From assembly GCA_029778965.1 (NCBI GenBank), contig JAKPBL010000037.1:1-5946 (forward strand): a stretch of 5,946 nucleotides of DNA, given 5' to 3'. The position numbers were made by a program, and so were the translations under genes. Positions 1 through 5,060 of this stretch are shown piece after piece; the first letter of the stretch is position 1; each line of letters opens with the position of its first letter. Source of the DNA: Bacteroidota bacterium. Lineage in GTDB: Bacteria > Bacteroidota > Bacteroidia > Chitinophagales > Chitinophagaceae. Under the pieces are notes generated by a model. The model was not told the DNA's origin, did not search any database, and was given only the letters and a program-made list of their open reading frames with translations.

Positions 1-148
1 GATAATTTACGTTGCTGACCGGCAAGTTCAATGTAGCAGACGCTGATAAACGGGACCGATAGCGCCAAAAAATTCGATCTTCCCTTCAAAGCTGCTTTCG
101 GCGCCGCAGTACCTGGCATTCATTATTTCCAATCCGGCCAAAAAGAAT
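1..148. other. Left edge, no convincing gene
   Basis: No gene can be supported here. On the minus strand an ATG at 119-117 opens a frame that stays free of stops to the window edge (39 codons, ending in residues IELAGQQRKL); it could be the 5' end of a gene that continues outside, since the terminator at 270-297 would insulate it from upstream transcription. I do not recognise its product and it has no TAnnTTTG box upstream. On the plus strand a frame entering from the left ends at TGA 44-46, which is too short to judge. A second minus-strand frame from the ATG at 123-121 closes at base 28 after about 31 codons and looks like chance. Confidence 0.3.
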
Positions 149-182
149 CCCTTTGCGGTCTTTGCTCCTTTGCGGTCTTTGC
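149..182. repeat. Two tandem 17-bp units with CTTTGC cores
   Basis: Bases 150-165 and 167-182 are the same 16-mer, CCTTTGCGGTCTTTGC, giving two head-to-tail 17-bp units that differ only in their first base. Inside are four CTTTGC cores beginning at 151, 160, 168 and 177, spaced 9, 8 and 9 bases. From memory, similar strings of CTTTGCG-type words occur in intergenic regions of Bacteroidota and some cyanobacteria; this was not checked by a search. The block runs directly into the 13-bp array that follows, so the two may be one compound element. Confidence 0.85.
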
Positions 183-245
183 GAGAACCAAAAGCGAGAA
201 CAAAAAGCGAGAACAAAAAGCGGGAACCAAAAGCGAGAACAAAAA
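181..245. repeat. Five-unit 13-bp tandem repeat
   Basis: Five contiguous 13-bp units begin at 181, 194, 207, 220 and 233. Three are identical (GCGAGAACAAAAA). The other two carry CC in place of CA at positions 8-9, and the fourth also has G for A at position 5. All units keep exactly 13 bp with no indels, as expected from recent slippage expansion. Because 13 is not a multiple of three, the array cycles through reading frames and produces the low-complexity open frames seen here, so it is not coding. The first unit overlaps the last bases of the preceding 17-bp repeat. Confidence 0.9.
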
Positions 246-269
246 GCCCGCACCCGCCGGTAAGCCGAC

Positions 270-297
270 AAAAAAAAATCCCGCCTTTCGGCGGGAT
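270..297 (-). terminator. Strong Rho-independent terminator, minus strand
   Basis: The arms ATCCCGCC (278-285) and GGCGGGAT (290-297) form a perfect 8-bp GC-rich stem. Read on the minus strand the loop is the stable tetraloop GAAA, and the hairpin is followed at once by an uninterrupted run of Ts (the plus-strand A run 270-278). On the plus strand there is no T run after the stem, so it acts leftwards only. It could end a transcript from the thioredoxin-like gene, whose stop is about 310 bases upstream, or a separate short transcript starting near 340. Confidence 0.9.
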
Positions 298-340
298 GCA
301 CTAATCAAATACCATTAACCATTAAACCTTATCCTATGAA
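270..340 (-). ncRNA. Candidate small RNA of about 70 nt
   Basis: This interval is bracketed by a consensus-like -7 box (345-352, minus) and a strong intrinsic terminator (270-297, minus). The predicted transcript has an A/U-rich unstructured 5' part with several AUGG words, then the GAAA-capped 8-bp hairpin and a U tail, which is a common build for small regulatory RNAs. I recognise no known RNA family. It could equally be the 3' tail of read-through from the thioredoxin-like gene. The 5' end is set only by assuming a start about 6 bases after the -7 box. Confidence 0.3.
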
Positions 341-352
341 AATTCAAATATA
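330..352. repeat. Diverged 23-bp repeat, copy 1
   Basis: This copy matches the segment at 534-556 in 19 of 23 positions, including the uninterrupted 13-mer TATCCTATGAAAA. The mismatches are at positions 14, 15, 18 and 19. On the plus strand it holds a five-codon frame, MKIQI followed by TAA (336-353). On the minus strand it holds the candidate -7 box TATATTTG. It may be an old local duplication or a short regulatory motif used twice. Confidence 0.6.
345..352 (-). promoter_or_regulatory. Candidate -7 box TATATTTG, minus strand
   Basis: The minus strand reads TATATTTG, an exact fit to the Bacteroidota -7 consensus TAnnTTTG and the same octamer found before lolA and ftsK. No gene follows it leftwards. 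Instead transcription starting near 338-340 would reach the intrinsic terminator at 270-297 after about 70 nucleotides. The nearest TTG that could serve as a -33 element (minus strand of 379-381) lies 26 bases away, longer than the usual 17-23, so the promoter call is tentative. Confidence 0.4.
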
Positions 353-388
353 AGATGTTAACGACGTAACATTGGTTGCAATGCCGAT

Positions 389-406
389 TTTTTTTTGCAA
401 AAAAAA
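389..406. repeat. 18-bp A/T palindrome
   Basis: TTTTTTTTGCAAAAAAAA is perfectly self-complementary, with one further T on the left (388). As RNA it would leave almost no loop and only A-U pairs, so it is a poor terminator hairpin. As DNA, phased T and A tracts may bend the helix or exclude nucleosome-like proteins. I see no GC-rich stem next to it that would turn the T8 run into an intrinsic terminator. Confidence 0.7.
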
Positions 407-533
407 GCACACTCCGACTCAGGCAGTTTGTAGCGGCTGACTGATCCGGGCGAACGGAGCGGTAGAGAAGAAATGATGGCGGACCGGAAGAAAAACAAAG
501 GACAGGATCGACATCCCGTCCGTTCTTATCCAA

Positions 534-556
534 TATCCTATGAAAAACCAGTTATA
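534..556. repeat. Diverged 23-bp repeat, copy 2
   Basis: This is the second copy of the element at 330-352. On the plus strand it begins a six-codon frame, MKNQLY followed by TGA (540-560), close in sequence to the MKIQI of copy 1. Its counterpart of the -7 box reads TATAACTG on the minus strand and no longer fits TAnnTTTG. Both copies also have CTTATCC upstream; here an extra AATATCC separates that word from the shared core. Confidence 0.55.
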
Positions 557-609
557 TTGACGAGGGGAATGCCTGTTTCGTTGCAGGAATGTTAATTATG
601 TGCTGGAAT

Positions 610-1131
610 TCACCAATTGCCCTTGAAACCGTGCTGGTAGGCGGGGAATGGGCTTGAGGTGTAGACGCCTTCTCCGAAATACTTTACAAGAGGCTCCAAC
701 TCTTTGGGTTCAAGATAACCGGGAACTGGCTGCGGGTCATTGGTACCGGCAGGGATAATCACCGTGGTGGGATAAGAAAGCTGGCCACCACTCAAAAAAA
801 GCGCTATTTCATTTACTTTGTATTGCGGATTAAACGAATATGTGCGTCCCTTCCATATTACTTTTGTTTTCGATTCCGCATCCAGCTTCACCGCATAGAA
901 CTTCCCGTTGAGATAATCATATACCTTTTTGTTGCGATAGGTTTTCTTGTCCATCACCTTACACCAGCCACACCAGTCAGTGTACAGATCGATCAAAATC
1001 GGGCGGGGCTCTTTCTGCGCAGCCGCTTCGGCCTCAGCGAGGGTCATCCATTTCATACCAGCCGCTGATGTCTGGGCGCCGGCTGTCTGGCCGGCCAGAA
1101 AAAGGCATATCCAAAGAATGATTGCAGGCAT
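610..1131 (-). CDS. Secreted thioredoxin-like protein
   Basis: This 173-residue protein is a periplasmic thiol-disulfide protein of the thioredoxin-fold group (thioredoxin_7/DUF255-like). A hydrophobic signal segment spans residues 4-18 and ends in AGAQ, a typical signal peptidase I site (about 19/20). The core has ILIDLYTDWCGWCKVMD, with catalytic CGWC at 54-57 on the expected first strand and helix, and SYPTT with the cis-proline at 121. The last 20 residues are aromatic-rich and lie beyond the fold. Its partner is not known; reduction or isomerisation of envelope disulfides is an inference from the family. I chose the ATG at 1131 because the signal segment follows at once and 34 bases remain for the divergent ubiX start. 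An in-frame ATG at 1167 would add MRGDYLANNKCT, giving a more basic n-region but overlapping the ubiX start codon by two bases. No Shine-Dalgarno sequence decides between them. Confidence 0.88.
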   Translation of the reverse strand: MPAIILWICLFLAGQTAGAQTSAAGMKWMTLAEAEAAAQKEPRPILIDLYTDWCGWCKVMDKKTYRNKKVYDYLNGKFYAVKLDAESKTKVIWKGRTYSFNPQYKVNEIALFLSGGQLSYPTTVIIPAGTNDPQPVPGYLEPKELEPLVKYFGEGVYTSSPFPAYQHGFKGNW

Positions 1132-1133
1132 TG

Positions 1134-1141
1134 TACATTTG
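1134..1141 (+). promoter_or_regulatory. Candidate -7 box for ubiX
   Basis: TACATTTG fits the Bacteroidota -7 consensus TAnnTTTG and ends 24 bases before the ubiX ATG, which would give a leader of roughly 15-20 nucleotides. No TTG lies 17-23 bases upstream, so the -33 half is missing or degenerate. The box sits in the 34-bp gap between the divergent thioredoxin-like gene (if that starts at 1131) and ubiX. Confidence 0.45.
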
Positions 1142-1165
1142 TTGTTCGCAAGATAATCACCCCGC

Positions 1166-1729
1166 ATGCAAAAAATTGTTATAGCTGTTACAGGTGCCAG
1201 CGGCGCTATTTATGCTAAACTGCTGTTCGACAAACTTATCCGGCTGCAGAATCAATGGTCGGCCGTAGCGGTGGTCATGACAGACAATGCAAAAACAGTG
1301 TGGCAAACCGAACTGGGCAATAACGACTTTCTGGGGTACCCGGGGTTTCAGTTCTATGATAAGAACGATTTTTATGCGCCTTTCGCATCCGGCTCGGGTC
1401 AATTTAACACCATGATCGTTGTTCCCTGCTCCATGGGGACCCTCGGCAGGGTAGCCGGCGGCATCAGTAACGACCTCATTTCCCGGGCTGCCGATGTGAT
1501 CCTGAAAGAAAGACGGCGCCTCATCTGCGTATTGCGTGATACGCCTTATAACCTCATTCATATCCGCAACATGGAGCAGGTAACGCTGGCAGGCGGCATT
1601 ATCTGCCCCGCATCGCCTTCGTTCTACAGCCGGCCGCAAACCCTCGAAGATGTCGCAGCCACCGTGGTGGACCGGGTGATTGATCTGGCTGGCTTACAGC
1701 AAGACAGCTATCGCTGGGGCGGAAAGTAG
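1166..1729 (+). CDS. ubiX: Flavin prenyltransferase UbiX
   Basis: UbiX joins a dimethylallyl group to reduced FMN, making the prenylated FMN cofactor of UbiD-type decarboxylases. It is a cytoplasmic Rossmann-like flavoprotein, usually a dodecamer. The 187-residue length matches the family (about 190). Visible landmarks are the N-terminal FMN-phosphate loop TGASGA (9-14), PCSMGTLGRVAGG (87-99), LKERRRL (113-119), RDTPYNL (124-130), and CPASPSFY (147-154) with the conserved tyrosine 154; R170 in VDRVID fits the C-terminal conserved arginine. Most family members have RETP where this one has RDTP, a conservative change beside the prenyl-phosphate site. The gene stands alone on the plus strand, divergent from the thioredoxin-like gene and convergent with lolA 36 bp downstream. 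No UbiD partner is in the window. Bacteroidota use menaquinone, so the client may be a UbiD-like enzyme of a menaquinone route or of aromatic acid metabolism; this is an inference. Confidence 0.96.
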   Translation: MQKIVIAVTGASGAIYAKLLFDKLIRLQNQWSAVAVVMTDNAKTVWQTELGNNDFLGYPGFQFYDKNDFYAPFASGSGQFNTMIVVPCSMGTLGRVAGGISNDLISRAADVILKERRRLICVLRDTPYNLIHIRNMEQVTLAGGIICPASPSFYSRPQTLEDVAATVVDRVIDLAGLQQDSYRWGGK

Positions 1730-1741
1730 GTGGGTAATAAG

Positions 1742-1754
1742 TGGCTAATAGCCA
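1742..1754. terminator. Weak hairpin between convergent ubiX and lolA
   Basis: TGGCT (1742-1746) and AGCCA (1750-1754) form a perfect 5-bp stem with a 3-base loop in the 36-bp gap between the two convergent stop codons. Neither strand has a proper T run behind it, so it is at best a weak bidirectional stop signal. I list it because nothing else in the gap could end either transcript. Confidence 0.25.
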
Positions 1755-1765
1755 AACGAAAGCCG

Positions 1766-2416
1766 TCAGCGCAGGTCCACTTCCTCAACGCCCGGGTAAT
1801 TCGCTTTGTTGAAAACAAAGTTGTCGTCGGGCACACTTGCTTTACCGTTGAAACTTTGTACGGAATAAGTGTATTTATTGCCGTTCTTCTCCAGCACTTT
1901 GGTGGCGTTGATGGCCTTGCTGGCCTTATCTACATACACATACACTTTATGAAAAGGCTTGGTTTTGTCGACCGGGGTCAGTTCGATTTCCTGGATGGTT
2001 TTCGCACCGGCCTTTTTTTCGCCGTTCAGCTTATACAAAAAGTCTTTGTCGTAAAAATTGGTAAACAGTTTCTGGGGAGTAATGGTGCCCTGGCCGCCAT
2101 CAAATTTGGTAAGGGTCACTTCATTCGACGCCTTGTCGTAAGTCCATACGGTCTTACCGTCGCAATAGATTTCCTGGCCCGTAATATTGATCTTATACTT
2201 ACCATCTTTCATCCATACAATGCCTTTTTTCGTGCCCTGCACTTTTCCGTTCCCATCTTCTACCTGCAAGGTAAAATTGGACTGCACGGCCTTAAATGTT
2301 TTAAACCGGGCGCTTACTGCATCCAGAACGGCCTTGGCGGCAGGGTCGTTCGATTGCGCAAAACCTGTTAAAAAACCGCTAAAAACCAAACACAAAAGCG
2401 TAATAATATTTTTCAT
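1766..2416 (-). CDS. lolA: Outer-membrane lipoprotein carrier protein LolA family
   Basis: LolA takes mature lipoproteins from the inner-membrane LolCDE complex and ferries them across the periplasm. This 216-residue protein has a signal peptide: basic MKN, a hydrophobic stretch 4-17, and cleavage near GFA-Q at 20/21. Cys9 lies inside the hydrophobic core and not in a lipobox, so it is not itself a lipoprotein. The mature part shows the LolA/LolB half-barrel pattern: an N-terminal helix ending in VQSNFTLQ (44-51), then repeated strands GIVWMKDGKYKINI (65-78), EIYCDGKTVWTYDKASNEVTL (82-102, with DGKTVWTYD as the clearest landmark) and TIQEIELTPVD (140-150), and a C-terminal VPDDNFVFNK (195-204). 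Cys85 is single. The gene follows ftsK on the same strand after 94 bp, as in E. coli, and has its own -7 box in the gap. The exact lipoprotein clients cannot be read from the sequence. Confidence 0.92.
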   Translation of the reverse strand: MKNIITLLCLVFSGFLTGFAQSNDPAAKAVLDAVSARFKTFKAVQSNFTLQVEDGNGKVQGTKKGIVWMKDGKYKINITGQEIYCDGKTVWTYDKASNEVTLTKFDGGQGTITPQKLFTNFYDKDFLYKLNGEKKAGAKTIQEIELTPVDKTKPFHKVYVYVDKASKAINATKVLEKNGNKYTYSVQSFNGKASVPDDNFVFNKANYPGVEEVDLR

Positions 2417-2441
2417 ATCGCTGTTTTAAAAAAAATCGAGC

Positions 2442-2449
2442 CAAATATA
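2442..2449 (-). promoter_or_regulatory. Candidate -7 box for lolA
   Basis: The minus strand reads TATATTTG, an exact TAnnTTTG match, ending 25 bases before the lolA ATG and implying a leader near 20 nucleotides. The nearest upstream TTG (minus strand of 2463-2465) is only 13 bases away, shorter than the usual 17-23. The box suggests lolA can be transcribed apart from ftsK. There is no convincing terminator after ftsK, so read-through is also likely. Confidence 0.5.
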
Positions 2450-2510
2450 TTCTTTTCAGATGCAATCCTTTGACGATTGGTTGTGCGCCAGGTTTAATCG
2501 CCGCCTGTTG

Positions 2511-5015
2511 TCAGGGCATCTGCGCCAGGAATTCCTCCAGCTCCGCCTCGGTTTTCATCATCACTTCCCGAGCCTTGCTGCCCAGGTTCGGTCCTACCAC
2601 GCCAGCCGATTCGAGCTGGTCCATCAGGCGGCCCGCCCGGTTATAGCCCAGCTTCATACGCCTTTGCAGCAGGGAGGTGGATCCGATCTGGTTTTGTACA
2701 ATCAGGCGGGCGGCGTCTTCAAAAAGCGGGTCTTTATCGTTGAGGTCGAAATCCTTTCCTTCCATGTCTTTTTCGTCCACATACTCGGGCAGCAGGAAAG
2801 CCTGGGGGTATCCGCGCTGGCTGCCGATAAAATCGGTAACGCTTTCCACCTCGGGCGTATCTACAAACGCGCATTGCAGCCGGGTCAGCTCACCATTGTA
2901 AGAGATCAGCATATCCCCTTTCCCGATCAGTTGCTCGGCGCCACCGGCATCCAGGATGGTGCGGCTATCGATCTTCGACGATACCTTAAACGCAATCCGG
3001 GCGGGAAAGTTGGCCTTAATGGTACCCGTAATAATATTCACCGAAGGGCGCTGGGTGGCAATGATCAGATGAATGCCCACGGCGCGCGCGAGTTGAGCCA
3101 GGCGCGCGATCGGCATTTCTACTTCCTTGCCTGCGGTCATGATCAGGTCGGCAAACTCGTCTATCACCAACACCATGAACGGCAGGAACTGGTGTCCCTT
3201 TTGCGGGTTCAACTTTCTTTTGATGAACTTTTCATTGTACTCCCTGATATTCCGTGTGCCGGCTTCCTTGAGCAGGTCGTACCGGTTGTCCATTTCTATG
3301 CACAGCGCGTTCAGGGTATGCACCACTTTTTTCGTATCGGTGATAATCGCTTCTTCTTCGCCCGGCAGCTTGGCCAGGAAGTGTTTTTCAATGGTACGGT
3401 AAATGCTGAGCTCCACCTTTTTCGGGTCGACCAATATAAATTTCAGTTGCGACGGATGTTTTCGGTACAACAGGGACACGAGAATGGCATTCAGTCCCAC
3501 CGATTTACCCTGGCCCGTGGCGCCGGCCATCAGCAGGTGTGGCATAGTCGTAAGGTCAACGATGAAGTTTTCATTGTCGATCTTCTTACCAATGGCTATC
3601 GGCAGGCTGAAATTGCTGTTCTGGAATTTCTCCGAATTCAGCAGGGTTTTCATACTGACCACCGTCTTCTTTACATTAGGCACTTCAATACCAATAGTGC
3701 CTTTGCCGGGAATGGGCGCAATGATACGAATGCCGAGAGCGGCCAGGCTTAGCGCAATATCGTCTTCCAGGTTCTTGATACGCGATATCCGCACGCCGGC
3801 AGCGGGTACGATCTCATATAAGGTAACGGTGGGTCCTACCGTGGCAAATATCTTCTGGATCAGGATATCGTAGTTCTTCAGTGTATTGATGATCTGGTTC
3901 TTATTGGCTTCCAGCTCGGTGGCATCCTGCACGATCTTTTCACTGCCGTGGGTCTCGAGCAGATCGAGCGCGGGGTATTTATAATCGCGCAGGTCGAGCG
4001 TAGGCTCGTAAGGGGCCATATCGGCAGCGGGGGGCGCTTCGTCTTCTTCGCCATCGGCGTCGGTAACCGTTTTGATCTCCAGCTCCAGATCAGCCACCGG
4101 TGGGGAAAGCTTTACCGGCGGCGCTACCACTACCGGTGCCGTCACCGGCTCAGGATTTATCAGCACCGGCGGCGTTTCTTCCAGGGCCACGGGCTCTTCT
4201 TCTTTTTCTACCAGCTCGAGCGGGAAACTGTCTTCCTCGTCTTCCACCGCCGGGGGAATCACTACCACTCCTTTGTTGCCTTTCAGGCCGTTTCTTTTTT
4301 TCACCGGCTCGTCGATGGTCAGCTTCGCTTCGGGCTCTTCGGTAACGGGCACGGGTGCGGGATCCCCTTCCGCATTCCGGTTCGGCAGACTGGGCATTTT
4401 AGGAACATTGATCGCGGGGTTAAAGCGCCAGATCACATACGCCAGCCCCGTAAGCAGCAAAACGGCCCCTGTGCCGATCTTACCCAGAAAACTACTCATC
4501 CATTTGCTGATCATGGCGCCTACGGCGCCGCCCCAGGGGAAGGCCGTTTTACCCGAGAAAAAAGCCAGGGTCACACTGAAGAAAAGCAGCCCGATCAGCA
4601 CATACCGTGCATTACGCGCTACCCGGAAAAGCGGCCGGCCGAAAAGCAGGTTGGCGCCGGCCACAAAAAAAAGACTGCACAGAAAAAAAGACGCCAGCCC
4701 GAACCCCTTGTAAAAAAACAGGTGGGAAACCCAGGCGCCAAGGCGACCCAGCAAATTGGCTACGCGGTTGTCGTCGCCAAAAAGGAATTCGCTGCCGCCG
4801 CGGAATACTTTATCCTGGTCTTCCCGCCAGGTGAACAGGTATGATACAAATGCAACAAAAAGAAAAACAGCTAAGAGGAGCAGAACGGCGCCCATGATTT
4901 TATGAAACCGTTCGTCTCTGATGACCGATGCTACCGCAACCTTCTCCTCTTTTTCCGGCCGCAGGTCAACGGCCTCGGGTACTGGCTTTTTCTTGGATTT
5001 CAGCTTATTTGCCAT
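2511..5015 (-). CDS. ftsK: DNA translocase FtsK
   Basis: FtsK is the septal hexameric ATPase that pumps DNA toward dif during division and activates XerCD recombination. The 834 residues show the full layout. The N-terminal membrane domain has segments near 39-62, 96-124, 137-154 and 176-196. A linker (about 200-345) is rich in P, V and E and much shorter than the E. coli one. The alpha/beta motor (about 350-745) has Walker A GATGQGKS (498-505), Walker B LVIDE (616-620) and the sensor-like ATQRPSVNIITG (653-664). The winged-helix gamma domain (about 762-828) includes the DNA-reading helix MKLGYNRAGRLMDQLE (787-802). All key residues are intact. I chose ATG 5015 because MANKLKSKKK is a normal basic cytoplasmic start; the open frame extends upstream to 5120, but those codons lie under the divergent receptor gene. 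lolA lies downstream. A paralogous conjugative FtsK is ruled out by the membrane and gamma domains. Confidence 0.97.
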   Translation of the reverse strand: MANKLKSKKKPVPEAVDLRPEKEEKVAVASVIRDERFHKIMGAVLLLLAVFLFVAFVSYLFTWREDQDKVFRGGSEFLFGDDNRVANLLGRLGAWVSHLFFYKGFGLASFFLCSLFFVAGANLLFGRPLFRVARNARYVLIGLLFFSVTLAFFSGKTAFPWGGAVGAMISKWMSSFLGKIGTGAVLLLTGLAYVIWRFNPAINVPKMPSLPNRNAEGDPAPVPVTEEPEAKLTIDEPVKKRNGLKGNKGVVVIPPAVEDEEDSFPLELVEKEEEPVALEETPPVLINPEPVTAPVVVAPPVKLSPPVADLELEIKTVTDADGEEDEAPPAADMAPYEPTLDLRDYKYPALDLLETHGSEKIVQDATELEANKNQIINTLKNYDILIQKIFATVGPTVTLYEIVPAAGVRISRIKNLEDDIALSLAALGIRIIAPIPGKGTIGIEVPNVKKTVVSMKTLLNSEKFQNSNFSLPIAIGKKIDNENFIVDLTTMPHLLMAGATGQGKSVGLNAILVSLLYRKHPSQLKFILVDPKKVELSIYRTIEKHFLAKLPGEEEAIITDTKKVVHTLNALCIEMDNRYDLLKEAGTRNIREYNEKFIKRKLNPQKGHQFLPFMVLVIDEFADLIMTAGKEVEMPIARLAQLARAVGIHLIIATQRPSVNIITGTIKANFPARIAFKVSSKIDSRTILDAGGAEQLIGKGDMLISYNGELTRLQCAFVDTPEVESVTDFIGSQRGYPQAFLLPEYVDEKDMEGKDFDLNDKDPLFEDAARLIVQNQIGSTSLLQRRMKLGYNRAGRLMDQLESAGVVGPNLGSKAREVMMKTEAELEEFLAQMP

Positions 5016-5034
5016 AGTTGCAAATATACATTTA
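5008..5034 (+). promoter_or_regulatory. Possible promoter for the receptor gene
   Basis: TTTG at 5008-5011 and TACATTTA at 5027-5034 resemble the Bacteroidota -33 (TTTG) and -7 (TAnnTTTG) elements, with one mismatch in the last base of the -7 box and a short 15-bp spacer. The -7 box ends 26 bases before the receptor ATG at 5061. It lies in the 45-bp gap shared with the divergent ftsK start, so the two promoters would interleave. Confidence 0.3.
5021..5028 (-). promoter_or_regulatory. Candidate -7 box immediately before ftsK
   Basis: The minus strand reads TATATTTG, the same octamer found before lolA and at 345-352. It ends only 5 bases before the ftsK ATG at 5015. If used, the transcript would start at or next to the start codon and be essentially leaderless. 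No TTG lies 17-23 bases upstream (the nearest are 10 and 29 away). It also overlaps a near-consensus box for the divergent receptor gene by two bases. Confidence 0.4.
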
Positions 5035-5060
5035 CACCCAAAGAAATTGTACTTTGGCAA

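Larger units (their letters stand above)
298..609. other. Intergenic region without a gene
   Basis: These 312 bases lie downstream of the thioredoxin-like gene. Apart from the 23-bp repeat pair, the palindrome and the -7 box listed separately, I see no tRNA, rRNA, known riboswitch or convincing reading frame. A 72-codon minus-strand frame from 533 to 315 starts with TTG, runs through the palindrome as FFAKKN and ends in the repeat, so it looks like chance. A weak CCTG/CAGG inverted repeat (572-587) just past the stop at 610 lacks a T run and is not a good terminator. Confidence 0.5.

Noticed and set aside
181..245. Tandem units considered as a CRISPR array or plasmid-type iterons
   Set aside because: The units are contiguous with no spacers, so this is not CRISPR. 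There is no replication initiator gene or DnaA box cluster nearby to support iterons.
28..308. Overlapping 61-72 codon frames through the repeat block
   Set aside because: They are translations of the 13-bp and 17-bp repeats in different frames, giving F, S, L, R, K strings with no start context or family resemblance.
389..406. Palindrome as a bidirectional intrinsic terminator
   Set aside because: The stem would be only A-U pairs with virtually no loop, and there is no GC-rich stem next to either T run.
1157..1639. 160-codon minus-strand frame inside ubiX
   Set aside because: Fully antisense to ubiX; no recognisable domain.
1730..2371. 213-codon plus-strand frame directly after ubiX
   Set aside because: It mirrors lolA, whose signal peptide and strand pattern are clear; the frame starts at the base after the ubiX stop only by chance.
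2463..2479. CAATC/GATTG inverted repeat between ftsK and lolA as a terminator
   Set aside because: Only five weak base pairs with a 7-base loop and no T run on the minus strand.
2460..3752. 430-codon open frame on the plus strand
   Set aside because: It lies wholly opposite the ftsK motor and gamma domains, whose motifs are intact. The translation is rich in H, Q, F and R, as expected from a mirror of a conserved gene, and resembles no family.
3948..4844. 298-codon and overlapping plus-strand frames opposite the ftsK linker and membrane part
   Set aside because: Low-complexity S, T, G or R, H rich translations arising from the proline and glutamate-rich linker on the other strand.
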